Shown here piece by piece: positions 48,286-58,200 of a stretch of 64,000 bases of DNA. Numbering within the stretch: the first letter of the stretch is position 1; the number at the start of each line of letters is the position of its first letter. Under the pieces are notes generated by a model, which saw only the letters and a list, made by a program, of their open reading frames with translations, ran no database searches and was not told where the DNA came from. Position numbers and translations under genes: made by a program. Source of the DNA: Histomonas meleagridis (Eukaryota > Parabasalia > Tritrichomonadida > Dientamoebidae); NCBI GenBank assembly GCA_020186115.1, contig WSYJ01000036.1, positions 1,178,001-1,242,000 on the forward strand, in the 5' to 3' direction.

Positions 48286-48533
48286 GAAACATTTAAACTC
48301 AAAACTCGTGTTAATAGAATCAATAGCGTAATATAATTTTTAAAAATTAATAAAATATTTACATCAATCATTTCAGACATAACACAGTTCAATTACATGG
48401 TTAATAATAATTTGATGATAATGTTCTACTTGTAAACACTTTTAGTTGACATCAATGTTAATGAATAAAGATTTCATCATAAAGAATTTGTATTAAAAGA
48501 AGCAAAAACAATCAATTTGACAATTCATGTTGT

Positions 48534-48865
48534 TTAGAAGCACTTGCGGTGGACAATTCCTGGACCAGCTTCGTTGTATTCGTCACGTGTGATAACCATT
48601 TGTGGGAATTTAGCGACTGATGCGAGGATGGAGCCACCGATCCAAACTGCGTACTTACGTTCTGGTGGAGCGACGACTTTGATCTTCATTGTTGGTGGTG
48701 CGAGGCGGACCATTTCCTTCTCCATACGTTCTGGGAGACCTTTGAACATTGTGGTACCACCAGAGAGAACAATGTTAGCGTAGAGATCCTTACGGACATC
48801 GATATCGCATGCCATGATGGAGTTGAAGAGGGTTTGGTCAATACCTTCGAATGGAATATTCCAAG
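48534..48865 (-). pseudogene. 5'-truncated actin gene
   Basis: Encodes about 110 residues equal to the last 30% of actin: [20 protein letters not shown] then [20 protein letters not shown] and the normal end IVHRKCF. The frame has a TAA immediately upstream of the homology (near 48873), and A/T-rich non-coding DNA replaces the first two-thirds. No start codon in the right place exists: the only nearby Met is internal to actin. The sequence itself is well conserved with few defects and GC-rich codons, as in highly expressed genes, so the truncation looks recent. Alternatively it is a local assembly break. Confidence 0.9.
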
Positions 48866-49221
48866 TTTTTTATTGAGTAACCAGTATATATAAAATAAAA
48901 ATCGTAATAAAATTGACAAGTATAAAAAAATTTATTTTCATTAATCGAAAATTAAATAAACATAAAACTAAAAAATTAATTAAATTAATGATGGTATTTA
49001 AAAGAAACAATATTCCATGATAACTTTTTCCAAGTTGTGCAAATCAAATTTGATTTATGATCACTCAAAGAACACCATAATGAACACTTATTTATAGGCT
49101 ATCTTGTGCTTTTATAAATTTATACAAAATTAATATAACAATTGAAGAAAAAATCAGCAGGAAGTTCAAATTTTGTTTTTTGTTTGGCCAATTTACTTGT
49201 GTCAAAACCGTTAATACTGAG
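48866..49221. promoter_or_regulatory. Intergenic region upstream of peptide:N-glycanase
   Basis: AT-rich. ACCGTTAAT at 49207-49215 lies seven bases before the chosen ATG at 49222, the same spacing class as the element before 2976. Confidence 0.45.
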
Positions 49222-50373
49222 ATGTCTTCCGACTTACTTATAACATGTGTTTATGGGAAGCAATCATCCACAATCAAAATACCTCAGAATGCAACTCTTA
49301 TTGACGTTTTTAATATTGTTAAAGAACAATTCCAAATGGCCGGTGATAAATCTCTTTATACTTTATATGCAAATAGCGAATTTCCAATTGATAACCGTTC
49401 TGCGTCGTCTTGTTTTGGACCACAAAAACCCAAATTTTTATTTTTAGCAAAATCAGACATGGTCAAACTCAATAATACAATGAATAATATTTTACCATCC
49501 ATTGTTTATGAGACCACGCGTCTCACTCCAGCTGCCAAAAGTTTTGTTATAGGACTTCAAACTGCCATCAACACATTTGAGAATTATTCAGATGATGAAA
49601 CTCTTGCCAATATTCTTTCCATTATTCCATTTGAGCTTATTGAAGGCCTTGATGATGAAGCTCGTGTTGTCGCCATCACTCGCTGGTTTAAAGAAGACTT
49701 TTTCCATTGGACCAAGAATTGTCGATGTCATTGCTGTGGATCCGATGAAACCAAGCTCCTTAATGCCACACTTCCCACATATGAAGAGTCCAAGTGGGGA
49801 GTTAGCAAGACCGAACTTCACAAATGCACAATCTGTGGAGCGATCACTCGCTTCCCACGAATAAACAGTGTCTCCAAGCTCCTCGAGACACGTACAGGAC
49901 GCTGCGGCGAATATGCTAATGCGTTCACCGCCATTCTTCGGGCGCTGGGCTTCACTGTGCGCTATGTACGGGATTGGACAGACCACGCGTGGACCGAATA
50001 TTGGTCGGAACAAAAGCAGCGCTTTGTGCACATTGACTCTTGCGAGAACATCATCGACAAGCCAATGACGTACGAAAGCGGATGGGGCAAAAAGCTCAAA
50101 TGGATAGTGGCTGTCGGAGAACACGAATGCGTCGACGTGACGCGAAGATACACTGCGAACTACGACGAAGTTGTCGAAAGGAGGAAACTGGAAATCAACG
50201 AAGGATGGGTACAGAAATACATCGCGTTCAAGAACGAGCAAATGATGAGCAACATAAGCGAGGAAGAGAGAAACGAAATAATCAAAAGACAGCAGCTGGA
50301 TAACGAATCAATGAAACAAAAAAGAGAACTGTCGAGCGAGGAACAAAGAGGAAGAATTAGTGGAAATGAGTGA
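49222..50373 (+). CDS. PNG1: Cytosolic peptide:N-glycanase
   Basis: A 383-residue transglutaminase-fold enzyme that removes N-glycans from misfolded glycoproteins during ER-associated degradation. The first 75 residues look ubiquitin-like (LITCVYGKQSSTIKIPQNAT). The core has two CxxC zinc pairs (CRCHCCGSDET; CTICG), catalytic Cys in TRTGRCGEYANAF, His in RDWTDHAWTEYW, and Asp in HIDSCENIID, the full PNGase triad. The C-terminal 60 residues form a charged helix. Start: the frame is open to 49180 but that codon is TTG; ATG 49222 immediately follows CCGTTAATACTGAG. Codon composition shifts to GC-rich from about 49860 to the end. Confidence 0.95.
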   Translation: MSSDLLITCVYGKQSSTIKIPQNATLIDVFNIVKEQFQMAGDKSLYTLYANSEFPIDNRSASSCFGPQKPKFLFLAKSDMVKLNNTMNNILPSIVYETTRLTPAAKSFVIGLQTAINTFENYSDDETLANILSIIPFELIEGLDDEARVVAITRWFKEDFFHWTKNCRCHCCGSDETKLLNATLPTYEESKWGVSKTELHKCTICGAITRFPRINSVSKLLETRTGRCGEYANAFTAILRALGFTVRYVRDWTDHAWTEYWSEQKQRFVHIDSCENIIDKPMTYESGWGKKLKWIVAVGEHECVDVTRRYTANYDEVVERRKLEINEGWVQKYIAFKNEQMMSNISEEERNEIIKRQQLDNESMKQKRELSSEEQRGRISGNE

Positions 50374-50884
50374 TTAAATTTGGTGATTGAAATATTTTGT
50401 TTTTTCTAACGCAATGTGCTCACTTTTGTTTGGGCATAATGTTACTTACGAATGTGTTAATTTAAAAGTATGTTATCGATGAAATATTTTTTCAGATTTG
50501 TCGTTTAATTCTGTTTGAAAAGATTCAAATAGGTATTGGTAATTTTAAACACGAAAGCCTAATGTAGGCATTTATGTTTTCAAATGAGTTGTAAATGCTT
50601 CAGCTATTAAATTTATTTACAATAATTTCGATAACCATTGTGAACAAACGGTGCTTACAAAATAGATAATATCTTTATAATTGTATTTGATATCAAAGAG
50701 AAAAAAAAAATATTTAAGTCAAACATAATATGTTTTCTAATTTCCTTAAAGATCCTTCTATTGAAATATATATCACACAATATGCAAATTCAAAAAATAT
50801 TATGATCGATAATGAATTAAAAGGTTATTAAACCATTAACATGTTAAATATGACAATTTATGGTGAAAAGGTTTTTACTTAAAT
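50374..50884. other. AT-rich intergenic region between convergent genes
   Basis: The 3' flanks of PNGase and of the ubiquitin-eL40 gene. No coding frame supported. Confidence 0.5.
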
Positions 50885-51286
50885 TTAATCCTTTCCAGCC
50901 TTCTTAGCGCGAATCTTCTTGCAATGTCCACAGCGTTTGTGACGGCATTGTTCGGCACGTGCAGAAAGACGGGCGTAGCACTTACGGCAAATTCTGCGTT
51001 GAACGTTTGTCTTTTCTGCAAGAAGACGAAGTGATGGCTCATAGCTATCTTTACCACCGCCACCACGAAGACGGAGAACTAAGTGGAGTGTTGAATCCTT
51101 TTGGATGGAATAATCTTGAAGTGTGTTACCATCTTCTAATTGCTTACCAGCGAAAATCAAACGTTGTTGATCTGGTGGGATACCTTCCTTATCTTGAATC
51201 TTGGACTTGACATCTTCAATGCGGTCTGTTGGCTCAACTTCAAGGGTGATATGCTTTCCTGTAAGTGTTTTTACGAAGATTTGCAT
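50885..51286 (-). CDS. UBA52: Ubiquitin-ribosomal protein eL40 fusion
   Basis: Residues 1-76 are ubiquitin ending LRLRGG. Several substitutions from the animal sequence are visible ([37 protein letters not shown]). The lysines at 6, 11, 27, 29, 33, 48 and 63 appear retained. Residues 77-133 are eL40 with zinc ligands in [23 protein letters not shown] and a basic tail ending KKAGKD. Cleavage after GG releases ubiquitin and a large-subunit protein. The first residues of eL40 ([16 protein letters not shown]) fit the family. Divergent from the VPS33-like gene, with 95 bp between starts. Confidence 0.97.
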   Translation of the reverse strand: MQIFVKTLTGKHITLEVEPTDRIEDVKSKIQDKEGIPPDQQRLIFAGKQLEDGNTLQDYSIQKDSTLHLVLRLRGGGGKDSYEPSLRLLAEKTNVQRRICRKCYARLSARAEQCRHKRCGHCKKIRAKKAGKD

Positions 51287-51381
51287 ATTGATAAAGGAAC
51301 GACCACCGTCAAAACCGTCCTCGGCTTAAACGGTTTCTTAACACTTCACATCTGTAGATATAAAAGTGACAGCTCGGCGAA
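51287..51381. promoter_or_regulatory. Bidirectional promoter, ubiquitin-eL40 and VPS33-like gene
   Basis: A 95-bp gap between divergent ATGs contains ACCACCGTCAAAACCGTCC and TTAAACGGTTTC (51326-51336): three Myb-site-like ACCG/CGGT cores within 40 bp. The density suggests a real regulatory block. Confidence 0.5.
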
Positions 51382-53103
51382 ATGGAAAACATTCCAAAAT
51401 TACAAATTGGTTTTCCAATGCAAATTTTTAAAGAAAGAGCATCAAAATTATTTGAAAAACTTGCCGTCATGTATCCAGAACCAAGATATCTTTCATTTCC
51501 GGATGATTTAACATCTTTTTTTCGTCAATTAATTGATCCAAATATTATTAATAAATATTTTAAGTCAGTCGTTAAACTAAGTAGTGTAAAAAAATCAATT
51601 TCAAAAGGTACCCTTATAATTCTTGTGACATCTGATTCAGATTTAATTCAATCATGTGTTGATGTGTTTAAAACTACACCAAACTATAACAAATCTCTTT
51701 TTATCATTTCCAAATGTAGTTCAATCATACAAAACATAATTGAAAGTAATGATTTTATCCTTCTAAAAAACTCAATACCAACAGATCCAGTTAATGAAAT
51801 CTCAGTACATGATTTTCCTGCTCATTTCCTACCAATTTCCAATGATTATTTTCTTCTTCCTTGCCGCAATTCATTTCACAAAATCGAAATAGACTCAGAT
51901 TTCAGTTATATTGAGTCCACAGCTCTTTCTCTTTCTTGTATTATGAAAGCCTTTGGCTCTATTCCCCATGTCATTTGCATTGGATCTAAATCTGATCAAT
52001 CATATCAATATCTTCTTGAACAAAATCCAAATATTCAACAATCCCAACTACCACAGATTGATTCACTCATTCTCATCGACCGTTCTTTTGATCTTACGAC
52101 TCCACTTCTTACTGAAGTGCATTTTGAAGGTTTCATTAAAAACGCATTTCGTTCCGATTATAACATAATCGAAGACGATAACAACAACACATATATTCTT
52201 TCCGAGAACAATTCTGTTTTTCGTGCGTTACGTATGCTTTCATGGGGTAAAACTCGTGAATTTGTCCGTAACATCCAAGAAGAAATTGATCGAACCTTTA
52301 CAAGCCTTAACAACTCTGTTAATTCGCATGAAGTTACACATCATTTTAAAGATCTTAATGAACTTAGTAACATTCGCGAAGAATTGCAACGACTTTTTGG
52401 ACTAGCGAATAATGCTGTTAAGAAACTTCACGACAATAATCCATTGTTTGATTCCATTGTCCAATCGCAATTTCAACTTCTTTTTAATGGACGTAAAACA
52501 ACTGACTTTGCTGAGAATATTATAACTTTATATGATGATTGGTTAAATGCGCTACGTTTAATATTCCTACAAAGTGCTTATGGTTATTCATCTAATCCAA
52601 AAGATGTTATGCAATTCCAGCAAACAATTTGCGCTGAGTTTGGTCTAAAGTTTCAAGAAGTTTTAATCGATTTGGAAAAAATTGGTTACGTTTCACATTT
52701 GGAAATGAAGTTGCCGATTAAGGGATGCCTTTCTTCATTAGGATTATTCGCTGATGTAGGAGAAGATATGGAAAGTTTAGAGCCAATTGGATCTGCATTC
52801 GGTGGGTACATTCCGCCTGTAGTGAAAGTTTTGCAAAATGTTGTAAATAATGAAATTTCGGAATTGAAGAGATTGATCGGAGATAAAATTAAGGTTATGG
52901 AATACGGTGAAAATGTAAAAAGAGAAAAAGATGAAATGAAAAGAGTATTAGTGTTCTTTGTTGGAGGGGTAACTTCAGTTGAAGTCGGAATGATAAGAAA
53001 TTTGGGAAGAAAAGTGTATGGTGGAAATGTGGAGTTCATTGTGGGCGCAACAGAAGAATTAACATCAAATAAGTTCTTGAAGCAATTGTGTCCTTTTTTG
53101 TAG
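51382..53103 (+). CDS. VPS33: Sec1/Munc18-family protein, VPS33-like
   Basis: A 573-residue SM protein. The key segment SLILIDRSFDLTTPLLTEVH FEGFI matches the VPS33 DR..DxxTPLxxxLTYEGLIDE motif. The C-terminal FFVGGVTSVEVGMIRNLG then EFIVGATEELTSNKFLKQL matches VPS33's FF.GG.T..E...LR.L....EF.I.TT. VPS33 is the SM subunit of HOPS/CORVET that templates SNARE assembly for late endosome and lysosome fusion. The N-terminal domain (LFEKLAVMYPEPRYLSFPDD) is divergent. Length (about 600 usual) fits. The phrase choice favours VPS33 over SLY1, VPS45 or SEC1. Confidence 0.82.
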   Translation: MENIPKLQIGFPMQIFKERASKLFEKLAVMYPEPRYLSFPDDLTSFFRQLIDPNIINKYFKSVVKLSSVKKSISKGTLIILVTSDSDLIQSCVDVFKTTPNYNKSLFIISKCSSIIQNIIESNDFILLKNSIPTDPVNEISVHDFPAHFLPISNDYFLLPCRNSFHKIEIDSDFSYIESTALSLSCIMKAFGSIPHVICIGSKSDQSYQYLLEQNPNIQQSQLPQIDSLILIDRSFDLTTPLLTEVHFEGFIKNAFRSDYNIIEDDNNNTYILSENNSVFRALRMLSWGKTREFVRNIQEEIDRTFTSLNNSVNSHEVTHHFKDLNELSNIREELQRLFGLANNAVKKLHDNNPLFDSIVQSQFQLLFNGRKTTDFAENIITLYDDWLNALRLIFLQSAYGYSSNPKDVMQFQQTICAEFGLKFQEVLIDLEKIGYVSHLEMKLPIKGCLSSLGLFADVGEDMESLEPIGSAFGGYIPPVVKVLQNVVNNEISELKRLIGDKIKVMEYGENVKREKDEMKRVLVFFVGGVTSVEVGMIRNLGRKVYGGNVEFIVGATEELTSNKFLKQLCPFL

Positions 53104-53197
53104 AAATGTTTATTTGTAAATAATGTTTCGTAATATGTTTATTAAATGAAAATGCAATTAGAGAAATTAGATTTCTTTTTTAAACATATATTCATAT

Positions 53198-53212
53198 AAA
53201 AAAATAAAAAAA
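53198..53212 (-). terminator. Pol III terminator of tRNA-Asp
   Basis: On the minus strand immediately downstream of the tRNA 3' end are two runs of seven Ts separated by one A. Confidence 0.8.
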
Positions 53213-53284
53213 CTCGCTGACCGGGAATCGAACCCGGATCACAGGAACGACAATCCTACATGATAACCATTACACTATCAGCGA
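53213..53284 (-). tRNA. trnD: tRNA-Asp (anticodon GTC)
   Basis: A 72-nt tRNA. Acceptor arms TCGCTGA and TCAGCGA pair fully, with discriminator G. The anticodon arm TAGGA-TTGTCGT-TCCTG presents GTC. The T arm is CCGGG-TTCGAAT-CCCGG. Internal promoters are present: A box TAGTGTAATGG and B box GGTTCGAATCC. There is no intron. It lies between the 3' end of the VPS33-like gene and the start of the gene at 53366. Confidence 0.96.
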
Positions 53285-53365
53285 TTCGTTTTAAAACGTA
53301 CAATTCTAATATAAAATAATAAATGCACATAGGAATAAGGCTAAGAAAACACCAAGCCAAAAATT

Positions 53366-54475
53366 ATGAATGAAAAAAGAAAAGAAAAAATTTTCAAGAA
53401 TAGAATAAACATAATTACACATCAAACAGAAAATGGTCATGACATGGATTCCAATTTAACCACTAAAAATTCAATTTTAATTGGAATAGATTCCCCAAAT
53501 CATTTTATTAATATTTCACCTGAAATGCTTGAAACTAAAATACAATACGGGAAAGATGTAGTAGATTTTCACTTCTCTACAGTTCCAGGAGAAAGCTCAA
53601 TTCGTTGGTTCATGATTAAATCTCAAGGAAAATTAAACAACACTAGGTACTCTATCTATGTAGGTAACTTCAATCTTAATGACAATAACCTTGAAGGAAA
53701 TTCTCTTCTTCTTTATCGATTTCCCAAACTTGCCTTAATTCAATGGGTTCCAAACACTAATGACCAACTTTTTATGCTTAAAGAATCTAAGCTTTATCAC
53801 ACACAGCTTCCTACTGCAGCCAACAACAATTCTTTATTGACTACAGATCTTCTTACGAATGCCATCACTTTTATTCCTACACAAAACAACAATTATTTTG
53901 ATCTCATTTATACCACGTATAATGACCTTATCAAAGAAACTAAAATTTATGGACTTAAATTATCTGCCAATATAATAAATAACAAAAAATCGTTATTTGC
54001 CAAATGTAATACAGAAATCGAATTTCTTGCGACCTACCAAAATGATCTTTTGTACTCAGATTACAAAGGAAACATTTTTTTTGTTGCGATGAAATGTTCA
54101 TATAATGAAATTCTTTCAACAAATGAACAAACTTTCATTACGCAAATCAAAGATATCATTACAATGCGTTCATACAACAACATATTTCTTGTGATATCTC
54201 AACACGAAGATGGCAAATATTACATCTACGAAATAATTCCGGACGAAAGAAAAGCGATTTTGAGATTAATCGATGACGAAATCGGCGGAATTTCGGACGA
54301 CTTGAGATGGGTCATCACGTCGAAAGGAGTGTGCGACTTCATGAAGATATCGAATGACTTCTTAGAGAGCGCAAACTTCACAAGAGCGCAGGCGCTGGTG
54401 TTGAGGTATCAACTGCTGAAGAAAAGAGAAAAAAGACTCAAAAAATACTTGGAAAGCTTGGGAAATGATGAATAA
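53366..54475 (+). CDS. Beta-rich protein, possibly WD40-like, unknown
   Basis: A 369-residue protein. From about residue 60, alternating short strands (RWFMIKSQGK, LALIQWVPNTNDQLFMLKES, DLLYSDYKGNIFFVAMK, NIFLVISQHEDGKYYIYEII) resemble blades of a propeller. The last 60 residues are helical and basic (RAQALVLRYQLLKKREKRL). It may be a partner subunit with a propeller and C-terminal helix, but no family signature is clear. An internal Met at residue 27 (MDSNLTTK) is an alternative start. The final 240 bp are clearly more GC-rich than the rest of the gene. Confidence 0.6.
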   Translation: MNEKRKEKIFKNRINIITHQTENGHDMDSNLTTKNSILIGIDSPNHFINISPEMLETKIQYGKDVVDFHFSTVPGESSIRWFMIKSQGKLNNTRYSIYVGNFNLNDNNLEGNSLLLYRFPKLALIQWVPNTNDQLFMLKESKLYHTQLPTAANNNSLLTTDLLTNAITFIPTQNNNYFDLIYTTYNDLIKETKIYGLKLSANIINNKKSLFAKCNTEIEFLATYQNDLLYSDYKGNIFFVAMKCSYNEILSTNEQTFITQIKDIITMRSYNNIFLVISQHEDGKYYIYEIIPDERKAILRLIDDEIGGISDDLRWVITSKGVCDFMKISNDFLESANFTRAQALVLRYQLLKKREKRLKKYLESLGNDE

Positions 54476-54537
54476 ATAATATAAATTTGGTTTAAAGCAT
54501 ATTATTCATATGTAAAAGTGCAATTTGTAGTTGGGAT

Positions 54538-54981
54538 TAAAAACATAAATAGTTTGATAATAAAAACATAAGTAGTTTAATGTATATAAAAACATAAATT
54601 GTTTGATAATAAAAACATAAGTAGTTTGATATATATAAAAACATAAATAGTTTGATAATAAAAACATAAATAGTTTGATATATATAAAAACATAAATTGT
54701 TTGATAATAAAAACATAAGTAGTTTGATGTATATAAAAACATAAATAGTTTGATAATAAAAACATAAATAGTTTGATATATATAAAAACATAAATTGTTT
54801 GATAATAAAAACATAAATAGTTTGATGTATATAAAAACATAAATAGTTTGATATGTATAAAAACATAAGTAGTTTAATGTATAAAAAAACATAAGTAGTT
54901 TAATGTATATAAAAACATAAGTAGTTTAATGTATATAAAAACATAAGTAGTTTAATGTATATAAAAACATAAGTAGTTTGA
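54538..54981. repeat. Minisatellite of alternating 23- and 26-bp units
   Basis: About 18 units related to AAAAACATAARTAGTTTRAT. The left two-thirds largely alternates a 23-bp form ending TTTGATAAT with a 26-bp form ending TTTGATATATAT, a 49-bp higher-order period. The right third (from about 54845) is nearly pure 26-bp units ending TTTAATGTATAT. Long open frames on the minus strand here (YVFIYIKLFMF-type) are products of the repeat and not genes. Confidence 0.95.
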
Positions 54982-55225
54982 CATTCAAATCTATCCTGCA
55001 TTTTATGAAAATGTCTCATTTCATATTCTAAACATTAATGAAATCAATAAGAAATTTATGTTTGAGCTTAAAATTTATAAAATATATTTTTTTATATCAT
55101 TATCTTATCACTAAGTTTAAGTTCAAAAAACCTTTATATTATTTAATCACTTTTCAATTCTTTAGTATTGCATTTGCCGATTAGTTCGAACATGAAAATT
55201 AAATTAATATCAAAAGAAAGTTTAC

Positions 55226-58200
55226 TTAATGAATCTCGAGTTTCCTCTTAAAAACATCCACAAGTTGGATCCGAACTGAATCTGATTCTGTTTCTATCAT
55301 TATGCACAATTCATCCATTGCCTGATTTAAGAATCTTGCAAATGTTTCATTATCCATTTTCTTTACATACAGCAAACATTTCTCAACTAATTTATTCCAT
55401 TCATCAGTTTTACATTCGACAAAATTATTATAAATTTTAAATGTTTCACAAATATAATCACATATCTCATTATTAAACTCATTATGTACAATTATAAATT
55501 CGAAGTAATGTTGGCGAACACAACACCAACACATTGTAATATTTTTCTTATCTTTTTCATTTCGATACAATTCAGAAATTTCATTGAGTATATCCAATAT
55601 CTTTCCTGAAAATTCTCGCTTTTCCCCAAACGTTTTTAGAAGACTTGATATTACTTCCACATATAAAATTGATTCTTTCATTTCATTAATTAATCCTTTC
55701 GCTATCGTTACGGTTGTATTGAAAATTTCAGTAGAGTTATTGAATTCCTCTGAATTCTCTGTGACAAATGAGTCCAAACATTTTAAAGCAGTGTTTTTAA
55801 GCTGTATATCTTTAAAACTATTGCAACAATATTGTATAAACAATAGTATATCGACTGCGTAATTCTTTAACTTTTTGCTGTAAGGTAAAATAATCTGTTC
55901 AAAGAATGATGATAGTAAAACCAAAAAATGTTCAGAAGAGTTATCAGTTGCGCTAAACAACTCCGAAAGGTTTTCTTGGAATAATTCATGCCAAACTTTA
56001 TCATTAAAACAATCATTTGCACATCCATGATTCAAAACGATCAAATTCAATTCATCTTCTGACAACTTTTGGATATCATTTGATGGATGTTTCGCACATC
56101 TACAAAGTGTCGAAAGCAAAATACACCAAGATTCTTCGTCGTTGACCGTTAACTTGCTTGCGACGATAGAAAAGTGCCCGATCAACTGACGGTTTTTTCC
56201 TTTGATGTCTTTTGCCACGAACGCTTGAATCAAAGTGAACAAATGACTTGCGAAAGGGACAACGTAATCAAGGTAATCCATCACGATCATCGTTTCCAAT
56301 TCTATACCCTTTCTAAATAGTTCACCAGATTGTGTTGCAGAACCAGCCAAGATCTGGAATATTAAACCCCAAGCGCTATGTAATTTTGGAGCCAATTTCT
56401 TAATAATGTTTGAGATTATATCCAACACTAACAATGACGAAGAAGATTCAAGTTGTCTTTCGAATATATCATAGAACGGCTGCATGAAAGCCTGTTGATA
56501 ATGCATTTGACTTGTTTCTTCTTTCTCCAAGAAAGCTAACGCCAAGTTAGACATGACTTTCAATGATGTCATCACTATAATTTGGTTATTTGAGCTTCCG
56601 ATTCTTACGAAGAATTCTCCGAGTATACTCCAAATGTCTTTCCATATATACATTTCTCGATTCATATTTGCTATTGCAACCACTGTTATATAATATAACA
56701 TTGTCCCACGTAAAGGCTTTTCATATATTTCACTTAATGCTACATTACACATTGCTTTCACGAAGTCCAAAATCAATTCTCGATTAAGTAATCGACTTTT
56801 GATTTGGAACAATTCATCGGTAAATGACAAATTGATAATTACGTTCTTATTACTGTTCATCTTATCTAATGCCGAGATTTGGTTCATAACTATTCCCCAA
56901 ACTCCTTTTAAGTATAAATAGTCATTATTCGCGCAATGGAATAATGCTTTTGTACATAAGAAATTCTTTTCTTTAAGTTGTGATGTATGAATTTGTAATC
57001 GTGTGAATTTCGCAAATGAATCAACTAACGTTTCTAATGCTTCAGAGACATACGCATGTGACGCAATATGTGTACATAATTGTAATCCCTTTAAACAATA
57101 ATCAATGATCTCGGGATCATCAGACATCTCAAATGACATTGTCAATGATGCTAACACTCCGCCCCATATCGATTGGAACATTGGACCTATTAACATATGT
57201 GACTTAGCGCGATGGAATTGATGTGATTCTAATTCGGTTGATGTTCTTTTTCGTGCGTTTTCTAACGTTTCTTTACATTGTACTTGATATAAGTTCGCTC
57301 GTTGTTCATAATTTAATAAGGAATATGATGGAATTGAATTGTTGCTAATGTTAATTTTATGAGTTGTAATACCTTTATAAAGTTCTTCTAAAAATGATTC
57401 GGGTAAATCTTTGCCATTATCAATGCCACGATTATTACGTATGAATTCGGGTAATGTCATATGCTTTGTTACATTCGGATGATGAGCATCAGTATGTAAC
57501 ATTAACGTAGAAAATGCTAAGACATAAACAGTATCAGCACATGAAAATAACTTTGGATTATCATTATAAAACTTTGTACCAAATTGTTCCATAATACGAT
57601 CAATCATTTGTGATTCGCCTGGAATTTGGAATTTAGATAAAAATGTTCGAAACGCTTGTTCAAATGACATATTCTTGAAATCGAATTTGGATACAAATGA
57701 TTTCAAAATAGATATGTTAATGTCTTTACATCCTCCAATGACCTCGCCAACTGATGATGGATCTAATGACGGTGTATTAAATAAAAAGTTCGCATATGAT
57801 TCTGCATTATCTTCACACATTTGATGATCAGAAAAATATTTTAAGCCTTTCATTGGTGACTTCTTAAAGACATATTGCGCTTGTTCTAATTCGTTCTTGA
57901 TTTTCTTGGATTCTAATGCAATTTGCGCTTCTTCTGTTTCTTTGTTTGCTTCTTCTTGTTCCATTGTTTCATTAAAATATGTCCACATGTAATTCAACAT
58001 TCCATTTAACGTTTTTAAGCCATTCTTTTGAAGTTCGATTGTTCGTTGTTCTGGATATGCCTTTTGAACAATTTGATTGGCTGTGTTTTCAAAGATATTC
58101 TTAAAAAATCCCGATTGATCACAATCATAATTAACATATGAATCAACTAAAAATTGGGGATTACTAGCCAGGATATTAAATACTTCAAATGAACGTAAAA

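Noticed and set aside
49588-50241. 217-codon minus-strand frame opposite N-glycanase
   Set aside because: It is antisense to a conserved enzyme in its GC-rich part, where stops are rarer; no domain features.
54506-54892. Three overlapping minus-strand frames of 87-128 codons rich in Tyr, Phe and Ile
   Set aside because: They are translations of the 23/26-bp minisatellite in different frames; the repeat explains their openness.
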